A DNA stretch of 64,000 bases from NCBI GenBank assembly GCA_018902755.1, contig JAHIQI010000056.1, forward strand, positions 49,551-113,550. The letters run 5' to 3'. Origin of the DNA: Pseudomonadota bacterium. GTDB taxonomy: Bacteria > Desulfobacterota > Desulfarculia > Desulfarculales > Desulfarculaceae. Both the position numbers and the translations under genes were made by a program. The notes under the pieces were generated by a model that was not told where the DNA came from, did no database searches, and saw only the letters and a list, made by a program, of their open reading frames with translations. Of this stretch, positions 51,635-58,652 are shown in pieces; position 1 is the first letter of the stretch, and every line of letters begins with the position of its first letter.

Positions 51635-52469
51635 GTTTTTGAGCGCGGTTGCCGGGCACGCCTTTTTGCAGCAGGCCCTTTTGGCCGGGGCCCTGGCCAG
51701 CCTGGCCTGCGGGGTGGTGGGGGCCTACGTGGTGGTCAAGCGCATCAGCTACATCGCCGGGGCCATCGCCCACAGCGTTTTGGGGGGCATGGGCCTGGCC
51801 CGTTACCTGGCGGTGGTGCACGGCTGGGGCTGGCTGCACCCCCTGCACGGCGCGGTGGCCGCCGCCCTGGTGGCCGCCGGGGTCATCGGCCTGGTGAGCC
51901 TGCACGCCCGCCAGCGCGAGGACACCATCATCGGCGCGGTGTGGGCGGTGGGCATGGCCACCGGCGTGGTGTTCATAGCCCTCACCCCCGGCTACGACGT
52001 GCAGCTGATGAGCTACCTCTTCGGCAACATCCTCATGGTCACCCCCGAGAATCTCTGGCTCATGGCCGGGCTGGACCTGGTGGTGCTGGGCGCGGCCCTG
52101 CTGTTGTACCGCCAGCTGTTGGCGGTGTGCTTCGACCAGGAGTTCGCCCGCTTGCGCGGCCTGCCCGCAGATTTCTACTACCTGCTCCTGTTGGGGCTCA
52201 CCGCGCTCACCGTGGTGCTGTTGTCCACGGTGGTGGGTATAATTTTGGTGATCGCCCTGCTCACCCTGCCCGCGGCCACGGCGGCCAACTTTTTCCGCCG
52301 CCTGGGGCCCATCATGGCCCTGGCCACGGTGCTGTGCCTGGGCATCACCTGGGGCGGCCTGGCTCTGAGCTACGGCCCGGACCTGCCCGCCGGGGCCATC
52401 ATCGTGCTGTTGGCCGGGGCGGTCTACCTGGTATCCCTGGGCCTGGGGCGGCTGGTGCATAATAGTTAA
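51627..52469 (+). CDS. znuB: Metal (Zn/Mn) ABC transporter permease, ZnuB-like
   Basis: 280 aa, ABC-3 family. About eight hydrophobic helices; family segments VVKRISYIAGAIAHSVLGG, EDTIIGAVWAVGMATGVVF and IALLTLPAATAANFF. Works with ZnuC. No ZnuA solute-binding protein is encoded in the window. Confidence 0.9.
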   Translation: MSEFLSAVAGHAFLQQALLAGALASLACGVVGAYVVVKRISYIAGAIAHSVLGGMGLARYLAVVHGWGWLHPLHGAVAAALVAAGVIGLVSLHARQREDTIIGAVWAVGMATGVVFIALTPGYDVQLMSYLFGNILMVTPENLWLMAGLDLVVLGAALLLYRQLLAVCFDQEFARLRGLPADFYYLLLLGLTALTVVLLSTVVGIILVIALLTLPAATAANFFRRLGPIMALATVLCLGITWGGLALSYGPDLPAGAIIVLLAGAVYLVSLGLGRLVHNS

Positions 52470-52474
52470 AGGGC

Positions 52475-52501
52475 GGCCGAGACCAAATTGGTCCCGTCGG
52501 C
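52475..52501 (+). terminator. Hairpin after znuB
   Basis: GCCGA/TCGGC arms enclosing the palindrome GACCAAATTGGTC. No T-run, so only a weak terminator. Confidence 0.4.
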
Positions 52502-52565
52502 TTGATAAAAGTTTCCAGAGACAACTTGTGCTAAATAAGTAATTATCTGTAAATGGAGCTCGTAA

Positions 52566-53792
52566 TTGGCCCGTTTAAAGGACCTGCCGGATCCGGAGGG
52601 GAGCTACCTGGCAAAGCTCCCCTGTCCTGAGTTCACCAACACGCCTTGGGTTCAACCCAAACCGCTAGCCGAAAGCCGATTGGCCGTGATCTCGACCGCA
52701 GGCCTGCACATGCGCGCAGATGCTCCTTTTACCGGCCTTTCCGGGGAATATCGGGTCATCCCAGGCGATGCGGCGGCAAAGGATCTGGTGATGAGCCACA
52801 TCTCCGCCAATTTCTACCGCAGCGGATTTCAGCAGGACCTGAACGTGGTCCTGCCCCTGGACCGCCTAAAAGAGTTGTTTGAAAATAGGATCATCGGGTC
52901 CTTGCCTTCCTATCATTACTCATTCATGGGGGCTACCGACCCCGGGGCCATGGAGCAAGCCGCCCGGGAAGTAGCGGGTCTGCTCAAGGGTGACAGGGTC
53001 GATTCGGTGTTGCTGATTCCGGTGTGACCCCATTGCACGCGCGCCGTAGGCGGGCTAAGCCACTATCTGGAGCAAGAAGGGCTGGCGACCACCCAGATAA
53101 GCCTGATTCGGGAACACAGCGAGAGGATCAAGCCGCCCAGAGCCCTTTGGGTGCCTTTTGAACTGGGGCGGCCCCTAGGGGTCCCCAATGACCCCACGTT
53201 TCAAAAAAAGGTACTGTTGGCGACCCTAAAGCTCTTGGAAGCGCCATCCGGACCCGTTTTAGTCGACTTCCCCGAAGAAGCGCCCACCGATGCCGCGACA
53301 AGCGGACCACCGGCCTGCCCCATCCCTTTGGCTGGGGAGCAACCAGGGATCGACACCCTGGAAGGGCTGCGCTATGCCTTTTTGCAGGAGATCGGGCAGA
53401 TGGCGGTGTGGCACCGAGAGGCAGAGAAGCAGCGCGGGCGCACTACCTATGGGGTCAGCGGCCTGGAGCCCCTGGAGGCGGGGAATTTGCTCTTCGATGT
53501 TTTGGAAAGCAAAGTTCCCGCCAATCCTAGGGACGACCTCAGCTTGCCCGCCTTGACCAAGTTGGCCGGAGAGGACCTCAAAGCGCTCTACCAGGAAGCC
53601 GTCACCGCCCGCCCCGGCGGTTTGACCGGCAGCGCTGGCCTCACCGATTGGTTTTTCGGCCAGTGCGTGGCGGGCCGGGTGTTTCTGCGTCTGCGGGATG
53701 TGATGAAGAATAGTCCGGACAAGGAAACCAGAATGGTAGGTGGGGGGCTGATGGTCCCGGTTTCGCAGAGCGGTCGCAAGGCCCCTGCTTAG
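52566..53792 (+). CDS. Selenoprotein of the glycine/sarcosine/betaine/D-proline reductase B family (in-frame TGA = Sec154)
   Basis: 408 aa when the TGA at 53025-53027 is read as selenocysteine. TTG start with GGAG 7 nt upstream. The part before the TGA has the family pattern LAVISTAGLHMRADAPF, LNVVLPLDRLKELF, YHYSFMGATDP and ends SVLLIPV; the open frame continues without any stop as U-P-H-C-T-R-A-V-G-G, then VPFELGRPLGVPNDPTFQKK. U-x2-C in a PVUPxC context is the redox motif of this family, where the selenol attacks the carbon-nitrogen or related bond. A SECIS-like hairpin follows the TGA directly. Beyond the usual domain a ~130-residue helical C-terminal extension (from about residue 240) is not typical of GrdB/PrdB. 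Standard callers will report two genes (52566-53027 and 53151-53792). No grdA/grdC or prdA is adjacent, so the substrate is unknown. Confidence 0.88.
53039..53055 (+). promoter_or_regulatory. Bacterial SECIS-like hairpin for Sec154
   Basis: GC-G-CGCC then GUA loop then GGCG-G-GC: a 4-bp CGCC/GGCG stem, one G-G mismatch, and two more G-C pairs. The GU-containing apical loop begins 19 nt after the UGA, inside the window bacterial SelB requires. It lies within the coding sequence, as bacterial SECIS elements do. Confidence 0.7.
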
Positions 53793-53941
53793 CCTCGCCC
53801 GGCAAAGCCCTGGCGGGTATTGTCAAAAAAGGCAACCAGGCGGTTGTCAGCCCGCGCTTGGGCCAAGGCAGCCTTTATGCTAGACTGGCATCGCCCCGCG
53901 GGGCTTAAACGCAAAAACCACCTATGGGGAGTCTAAAAATA

Positions 53942-54397
53942 ATGAGCAAGTTCGGCTCGGTGGACGAAGTATTGGATTTCGCGATCGCCCGCGAGGAAGA
54001 AGCCTGCGCCTTTTACCTGCAAATGGCCCAGCGCATGGACAAGCCCTGGATGAAAGAGGCCTTCGACAGCTTCGCCGACCAGGAGCTGGGTCACAAGGAC
54101 AAGCTCATGGCGGTAAAACAGGGCAAGACCCTGGCCCCGGCGGCCAAGGCGATCACCGATCTGAAGATCTCCGACTACGTGGTGGCCGCGCCGGTGAGCC
54201 CGGACATGAGCTACGCCGACGCCCTGACCGTGGCCATGCAGCGGGAGAAAAAGGCCTTTTTGCTCTACACCCGCCTGGCCGACAACTGTGGCGTCCCGGA
54301 GCTGAAAGACACCTTCGAAGCCCTGGCCCAGGAAGAGGCCAAGCACAAGCTGTGGCTGGAGGTGGAGTACGACGACAAGGTGCTCACCGAAGACTAA
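53942..54397 (+). CDS. Rubrerythrin-type ferritin-like protein
   Basis: 151 aa from the ATG at 53942 (GGGGAG upstream). Ferritin-like four-helix bundle with di-iron ligands in AIAREEEACAFYLQMA (E-x-x-x-Y), DQELGHKDKL (ExxH), MQREKKAFLLYTRLA and QEEAKHKLWLE (ExxH). It lacks the C-terminal rubredoxin domain of full rubrerythrin. Likely peroxide or iron handling in an anaerobe. Monocistronic. Confidence 0.9.
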   Translation: MSKFGSVDEVLDFAIAREEEACAFYLQMAQRMDKPWMKEAFDSFADQELGHKDKLMAVKQGKTLAPAAKAITDLKISDYVVAAPVSPDMSYADALTVAMQREKKAFLLYTRLADNCGVPELKDTFEALAQEEAKHKLWLEVEYDDKVLTED

Positions 54398-54417
54398 GCC
54401 CGGCGTTCGCAAAAAAA

Positions 54418-54447
54418 CAGCCCCCGCCCGTTGCCGGGCGGGGGCTT
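54418..54447. terminator. Bidirectional terminator between rubrerythrin and CVNH genes
   Basis: GCCCCCGCCCG and CGGGCGGGGGC arms around TTGC; seven A on the left give the minus-strand T-run, and TTGTTGTTG follows on the right. Confidence 0.85.
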
Positions 54448-54465
54448 GTTGTTGCCGTCTTGCCG

Positions 54466-55140
54466 TCAGCGAATGGTCTGGTTCGGCTGCTGGCAGGGGC
54501 CGCAGTGCAGCCTGCCGTTGCAGTTGTTCACGTTGCCACAACCTTGGAGGTTCACCCGGCTGCCCCGCCAGTCGCCGTTCTTGGCCCGGCACTCGGCCCA
54601 CAGGGTGTCGCCCTCGATGCGAGCCTTGCGGCAGGAGCCGCGCCAGGAGCCGCCGGGCATCTTCCACTGGCGGCCCTGGCCCTCGCAGACCAGGCGGCCG
54701 TCCATGTTGGACAGGTTGCCGGGGCACTTGTTCAGCGATATCCAGGACTGCACCCACTTGCCGTTGCCGTTGCGGCACTCGGCCGTCAACTCGTTGCCCT
54801 GCACCCGCCCGTTGCGGCAGGAATCGCGCCAAGAGCCGCCGGGCATCCGGTGGTAGCCTCCGCCGCCTTGGCCGCCGCAGGTGAGCCAGCCGTCCACGTT
54901 GGCGATGTCGCCGTTGCAGCGGGTGTAGTGTATGCGGGTGTCGTTGCGGCCGTCGCGGCCGTTCTTGCAGCGGCAGTACAGCCAGCCGTTGTCCACGTAA
55001 CAGTCTTTGCAGGAATTGCGATAGCTGCCCGGCGGCAGCACCTTGGCCTCGGCCGGGACCGGGGCCGGGACCACAAACAGGCCGAGCATCAAAACAGCCA
55101 GGCAAGCGCCCAAGGCCGCCCTGCCGAACAAACCTTTCAT
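54466..55140 (-). CDS. Secreted protein with three cyanovirin-N (CVNH) domains
   Basis: 224 aa. Signal peptide ending PAEA. Three repeats of ~60 residues, each starting PGSYRNSC, PGGSWRDSC or PGGSWRGSC and ending with N-(V/M)-(D/N)-G-x-L-x-C (ANVDGWLTC, SNMDGRLVC, NNCNGRLHC). This is the CVNH lectin fold with one disulfide pair per domain, plus extra cysteines in the first and last. CVNH proteins bind mannose-type glycans or act as secreted binding proteins. ATG with GGAGGATGAGG upstream. Confidence 0.85.
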   Translation of the reverse strand: MKGLFGRAALGACLAVLMLGLFVVPAPVPAEAKVLPPGSYRNSCKDCYVDNGWLYCRCKNGRDGRNDTRIHYTRCNGDIANVDGWLTCGGQGGGGYHRMPGGSWRDSCRNGRVQGNELTAECRNGNGKWVQSWISLNKCPGNLSNMDGRLVCEGQGRQWKMPGGSWRGSCRKARIEGDTLWAECRAKNGDWRGSRVNLQGCGNVNNCNGRLHCGPCQQPNQTIR

Positions 55141-55187
55141 GTCCTCATCCTCCCTAAATGCAATTTAACTGAGGCCACTGCCGACGC

Positions 55188-55772
55188 CTACCACCAGCCG
55201 TAGGGCCCGGCGAACCAATAGGGATACGGCCCCGGGCCCATGGCCCCCCACCCCGGACCGGCGCCGAAGCCGCCGTAGAATCCGCCGGTGGGATAGACCT
55301 GCACCACGTCTGGCCGCTTTTGCCAAAGCTTGACTTCCCTGCCCCTGAGCAGGACGTACTTGTATTTTATCTCGCCCACCGGCAACAGTTCCACGCCCAC
55401 CACCTGGCCCACCACCGTGACCTCGCGGTTCTTGTGGTAGATCTCCGGGTCCAGGAACCCCTGCATGGCCACGATGAAGCGTCCCGAGGATTCATAGCCG
55501 GTCTTGGGCCGGTCCTGGGAGTCCAGGGCGATTTGCAGCACCTCGATGAGGGTGCCCTTTTTCTTGTTGACCGTGCGGATGATCCGCCCGCCCCACAAGA
55601 CCGTCTTGTTCATGTTTTCCTGGGGATTGTCGCGCACCTGGGGCAAGGTGAGCTTCTGATCCACCTGTTCCATGAGCTCCGGCGGCACCACGGGGGGCGC
55701 GCAACCGGCGAACAACCAAAGGCAGGCGATCAAGGCGAGGGCCAGGCAAAGACCCGCGCTGCGCTGAAACAT
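55188..55772 (-). CDS. Slp-family outer-membrane lipoprotein
   Basis: 194 aa. Lipobox WLFAGC; mature part starts APPVVPPELM. Slp hallmarks: NKTVLWGGRIIRTVNKKKGT, IEVLQIALDSQDRP, GRFIVAMQGFLDPEIYHKNR, VTVVGQVVG. Gly/Pro/aromatic-rich tail (GGFYGGFGAGPGWG). Induced by starvation or stationary phase in other bacteria. 47 bp before the CVNH gene, so possibly co-transcribed. Confidence 0.88.
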   Translation of the reverse strand: MFQRSAGLCLALALIACLWLFAGCAPPVVPPELMEQVDQKLTLPQVRDNPQENMNKTVLWGGRIIRTVNKKKGTLIEVLQIALDSQDRPKTGYESSGRFIVAMQGFLDPEIYHKNREVTVVGQVVGVELLPVGEIKYKYVLLRGREVKLWQKRPDVVQVYPTGGFYGGFGAGPGWGAMGPGPYPYWFAGPYGWW

Positions 55773-55884
55773 GCTCTCCTCCCGAGTCGTGGTTACTAAA
55801 AACGATTATAAGCCAGGCCGCGACAGGCCCCTAGGAAAAAGCGGAAACTCTCCGGGCATTGCCCGCTGCGAGACCGGGACCCTC

Positions 55885-56352
55885 TTATTCGGCCTTGGCT
55901 GGAGGGCCTATCAGCTTGTCCAGGGGGAAGGCATAGTAAATCTGGGAAATCTCTTCCAGGGTGTAGGCCTGGTCCACTCCGATAGTGAAGCTGGCCGCCT
56001 GGTCGGGCAGAAACACGGTGAGGTAGGTGAAGCGGGGCCAGTCCCCGGCTTGCAGATACACGGCGGTCCGGCCGTCCAGAGTGGTCTTTTTTCCCGCGCT
56101 CTCGTCCACCTCCTGGTCCGGGTTGTCCAGGTCCAAGCGGTACTCCAAAAAAGCTCCGCCGTCGCTGAAGATGGCCATGAGCTGGGGGGCGCAGGAGCCG
56201 GCGGTGCGCAGGCTGCCCGAGTCGGTAAGCGTCCAGCCGGGCGGCGCGGCCTGCACGGCCAGGGAGCGGAACTGGCTCAGGGTGGGAGGCCAAGCCGCGG
56301 CGGGAGCGGCGCTGAGCAGCAAAACAAGCAAAGCCAATAGAGTGCGGCGCAT
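55885..56352 (-). CDS. Exported protein of unknown function
   Basis: 155 aa. Signal peptide MRRTLLALLVLLLSAAPAAA. ATG with GGAGGATATT upstream. The mature domain has FTYLTVFLPDQAASFTIGVD and one cysteine. No family recognised. Confidence 0.75.
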   Translation of the reverse strand: MRRTLLALLVLLLSAAPAAAWPPTLSQFRSLAVQAAPPGWTLTDSGSLRTAGSCAPQLMAIFSDGGAFLEYRLDLDNPDQEVDESAGKKTTLDGRTAVYLQAGDWPRFTYLTVFLPDQAASFTIGVDQAYTLEEISQIYYAFPLDKLIGPPAKAE

Positions 56353-56443
56353 AATATCCTCCGGGCCTCATTGTGGAGCACCAAGTGCCTTTGGTAAAGG
56401 GCTTTTCAGCAGGTTGCCGCCGGAGGGGCGCTGACGAGCGATC

Positions 56444-56480
56444 AAAAAGGACCGGCCCCGCCCGAAGGCGGAGCCGGTCC
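56444..56480 (-). terminator. Terminator of the glutamate synthase-like gene
   Basis: On the minus strand GGACCGGCTCCGCC and GGCGGGGCCGGTCC around TTCG, followed by TTTTTGAT. Confidence 0.9.
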
Positions 56481-56507
56481 GTTAACATGCCAAGGGTTAC
56501 AACGCGG

Positions 56508-58094
56508 CTAAATCGCGTCGATGATATCCAGGGCCTCCTCGCGGTAGGCGTCCATGATGTGGTCCAGGCCGGTGACCATGGCCGCCTCGTCGCTCAGGGC
56601 AGCCAAGTCGCGGCGCTCGATGAGGTCCACCCGCCATTTGCGGGCGCCGGCCATAAGCTGCTGCAGGCCCACCTTGAGCTTCTGGCAGGCGGTGTAGATG
56701 CCCACCGCGCCCAAGGGGATGTTGGCCATTTCAGACCCGAACTGCTCCTTGAGCTCCTCGTAGCACACGAAGATCTCTTCCTTGCTGGTGCCGTACTTGC
56801 TCACGGTGCTGGGCAGGCCGCCGTCCTCGCCGGCCATCCAACGGCCAATGTTCTTGCCCACCATGCCCGGGATCATCAGGGCACGGCCCATGCACACCGC
56901 CTTGGTGAAAGGCGCGCCCAGGGCCAGGGCCTTGAAGATATGGTCCTCGGAGCTGAAGCCGCCGGCAAAGGCGATGTCCGGCACCCATCCGCCGCGGGCG
57001 GCCAGGCGCGAGCACAGCTCGTAGGTCATGCTGTGCAGGTACAGGGCGGGTATGCCCCACTCGCACATCATGCGCCAGGGGCTCATGCCGGTGCCGCCGG
57101 GAGCGCCGTCGATGGTGAGGAGGTCGATCTTGGCGTCGGAAGACCAGCGGATGGCCATGGCCAGCTCGCGCATGGGGTAGGCCCCGGTCTTGAGCGTAAC
57201 CCGCTTGGCACCCAGGGCCCTGAGGCGCTCCACCTCGGCCATGAAGCCTTCCTGGTCCACGAAGCCCAGACGGCTGTGGCGCTCGAACTCGGTGATGGCC
57301 CCGTCCTTGAAGGCGGCCTGGATGGACTTACGGTCCGGGTCCGGGGTGACGATGTAGCCGCGCTTTTTGAGTTCCTGGGCCCGCTCCACGCTATGCACCT
57401 TGATCTCGCCGCCGATGCATTTAGCGCCCTGGCCCCATTTCAGCTCGATGGTCTCCACGCCCAGCTTGTCGATGACGTACTCGGCCACGCCCAGGCGGGT
57501 GTCCTCAACGTTCATCTGCACCAGGATGTCGCCGTAGCCCTGGTGATAGCGGCGGTAGGCCTCCACCCGGCGCTCCATGTCCGGGGCCTTGGCCACCTTG
57601 CCCTGCTTGTTGAACTCCAGGCCGGGGTCGATGCCGCAGACGTTCTCGCCGCACACCAGGCTGATACCGGTGATGGCCGCGCCCACCGCAAAGTGCTCCC
57701 AGTTGGCCCGGGCGATCTCGGTGGAGCCCAGGGCCCCGGTGAAGATGGGCATGGTCTGCTTGACCCGATTGGCCGTGCCGAAGCCGGTCTCGGTGTTCAC
57801 CGAGGGGAAGGTGGCCACGTCCGGGTTGGCTTCGCAACCCTCGGCCCCCAGGGCGTACCCCATGATGTTCAGGTGGCTGTAGTCCACCGGGTAGTCCTTG
57901 TCCGCCCCGGCGGTGATCTCGCCGAAGGGTCCGGGATAGAGCAGTTCACGGCCCCGGAAGGTGGCGTTGAACATGTCGCAATTACCCTTGCAGCCATCCA
58001 CGCAACGCGAACAGATGCCCGACTGGGGGGCCACGCTGCGCGAGCGGTTCTTGGTCTGCAGGGCCTCGTTGGCGTTGGGGCGGTGCAGGTTCAT
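56508..58094 (-). CDS. FMN-binding glutamate synthase-family protein
   Basis: 528 aa from the ATG at 58094 (AGGAGG upstream). N-terminal CSRCVDGCKGNC probably binds a 4Fe-4S cluster; the rest is the GltS central/FMN (TIM-barrel) domain, with TIDGAPGGTGMSPWRMM and AFAGGFSSEDHIFKALALGA as the FMN and substrate loops. There is no amidotransferase domain, so it is the archaeal/anaerobe-type short protein. Role could be glutamate synthesis or another FMN-dependent amino-acid oxidoreduction. Palindromes GGCAA-N-TTGCC lie upstream. Confidence 0.88.
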   Translation of the reverse strand: MNLHRPNANEALQTKNRSRSVAPQSGICSRCVDGCKGNCDMFNATFRGRELLYPGPFGEITAGADKDYPVDYSHLNIMGYALGAEGCEANPDVATFPSVNTETGFGTANRVKQTMPIFTGALGSTEIARANWEHFAVGAAITGISLVCGENVCGIDPGLEFNKQGKVAKAPDMERRVEAYRRYHQGYGDILVQMNVEDTRLGVAEYVIDKLGVETIELKWGQGAKCIGGEIKVHSVERAQELKKRGYIVTPDPDRKSIQAAFKDGAITEFERHSRLGFVDQEGFMAEVERLRALGAKRVTLKTGAYPMRELAMAIRWSSDAKIDLLTIDGAPGGTGMSPWRMMCEWGIPALYLHSMTYELCSRLAARGGWVPDIAFAGGFSSEDHIFKALALGAPFTKAVCMGRALMIPGMVGKNIGRWMAGEDGGLPSTVSKYGTSKEEIFVCYEELKEQFGSEMANIPLGAVGIYTACQKLKVGLQQLMAGARKWRVDLIERRDLAALSDEAAMVTGLDHIMDAYREEALDIIDAI

Positions 58095-58122
58095 GATTTC
58101 CTCCTGATACGGGTAAGTCGGC

Positions 58123-58135
58123 GGCAATTGTTGCC
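58123..58135. promoter_or_regulatory. Operator-like palindrome GGCAA-N3-TTGCC, site 1
   Basis: GGCAATTGTTGCC, extended to GC...GC on both sides. 29 bp before the ATG at 58094. Confidence 0.55.
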
Positions 58136-58157
58136 GCTGTTTTTAGTTTTACTGAAA

Positions 58158-58170
58158 GGCAACTATTGCC
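58158..58170. promoter_or_regulatory. Operator-like palindrome GGCAA-N3-TTGCC, site 2
   Basis: GGCAACTATTGCC, centre 35 bp from site 1. Confidence 0.55.
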
Positions 58171-58321
58171 TTATCTGACAAAACCATATGGTTTGTCAAG
58201 TCCCACCCCGGTCCAGGCCTTTACAGTTAACTTTTTGTTATATTTATATTTTTATTGATGCTCTAAGCCGAAAAACGGGCGTGGCCATGGCGAATAGCCT
58301 AGCTTCCGCTCGGCCATTTAC

Positions 58322-58333
58322 GGCAATTTTGCC
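58322..58333. promoter_or_regulatory. Operator-like palindrome GGCAA-N2-TTGCC, site 3
   Basis: GGCAATTTTGCC, same arms with a one-base shorter gap, about 165 bp from site 2. Confidence 0.4.
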
Positions 58334-58483
58334 TTATTATCTGGAGTTAATTCATGCCGATGCGGCATGCCATTTTTGCGGGAAGAAAAAATTATAAAAA
58401 ATTAAAAAATAGTGAAGATAGTTAGTAAAACGAACAACAGCGACCCGCTCAGGTTAATAACAACTTAACACCAAACTCGACAT

Positions 58484-58524
58484 GGCCGCCCGCGCTGCCC
58501 ACGGGCAGTTGGCGAAGCCGCCCC
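58484..58524. repeat. R1 repeat fragment (right half only)
   Basis: Ends GGGCAGTTGGCGAAGCCGCC, matching the right end of copy A (GGACAGCTGGCGAAGCTGG). It lies directly before the full copy G, as at 22470. Confidence 0.6.
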
Positions 58525-58530
58525 ATCCTG

Positions 58531-58652
58531 CGGCACAGCCAGGCGGCGCTAGGCAAGGCATCGGGCAAGCGAGACCCACAGGCGTATATGCCAATACGCC
58601 GAGGAGGCGAGTGACGCCCGCAACGCGGTATAGCGCCGCCTGGCGCAGCCGC
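58531..58652. repeat. R1 palindromic repeat, copy G
   Basis: CGGCACAGCCAGGCGGC to CCTGGCGCAGCCGCC; central stem GGCGTAT/ATACGCC around ATGCCA. Abuts the stop at 58653. Nearly identical to copy H. Confidence 0.88.

Larger units (their letters stand above)
58095..58480. other. AT-rich regulatory region upstream of the glutamate synthase-like gene
   Basis: About 390 bp, much richer in A+T than its surroundings, with runs such as TATATTTTTATTG. No credible gene (an open frame at 58188-58397 lacks a ribosome site). It contains three GGCAA/TTGCC palindromes listed separately. Confidence 0.6.

Noticed and set aside
53151..53792. Separate gene starting at GTG 53151
   Set aside because: It is the in-frame continuation of the selenoprotein after the TGA; no ribosome site precedes it and the family pattern runs across the junction.
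58188..58397. 69-codon plus-strand frame in the AT-rich leader
   Set aside because: No ribosome site, mixed composition, crosses the palindromes; a chance frame.
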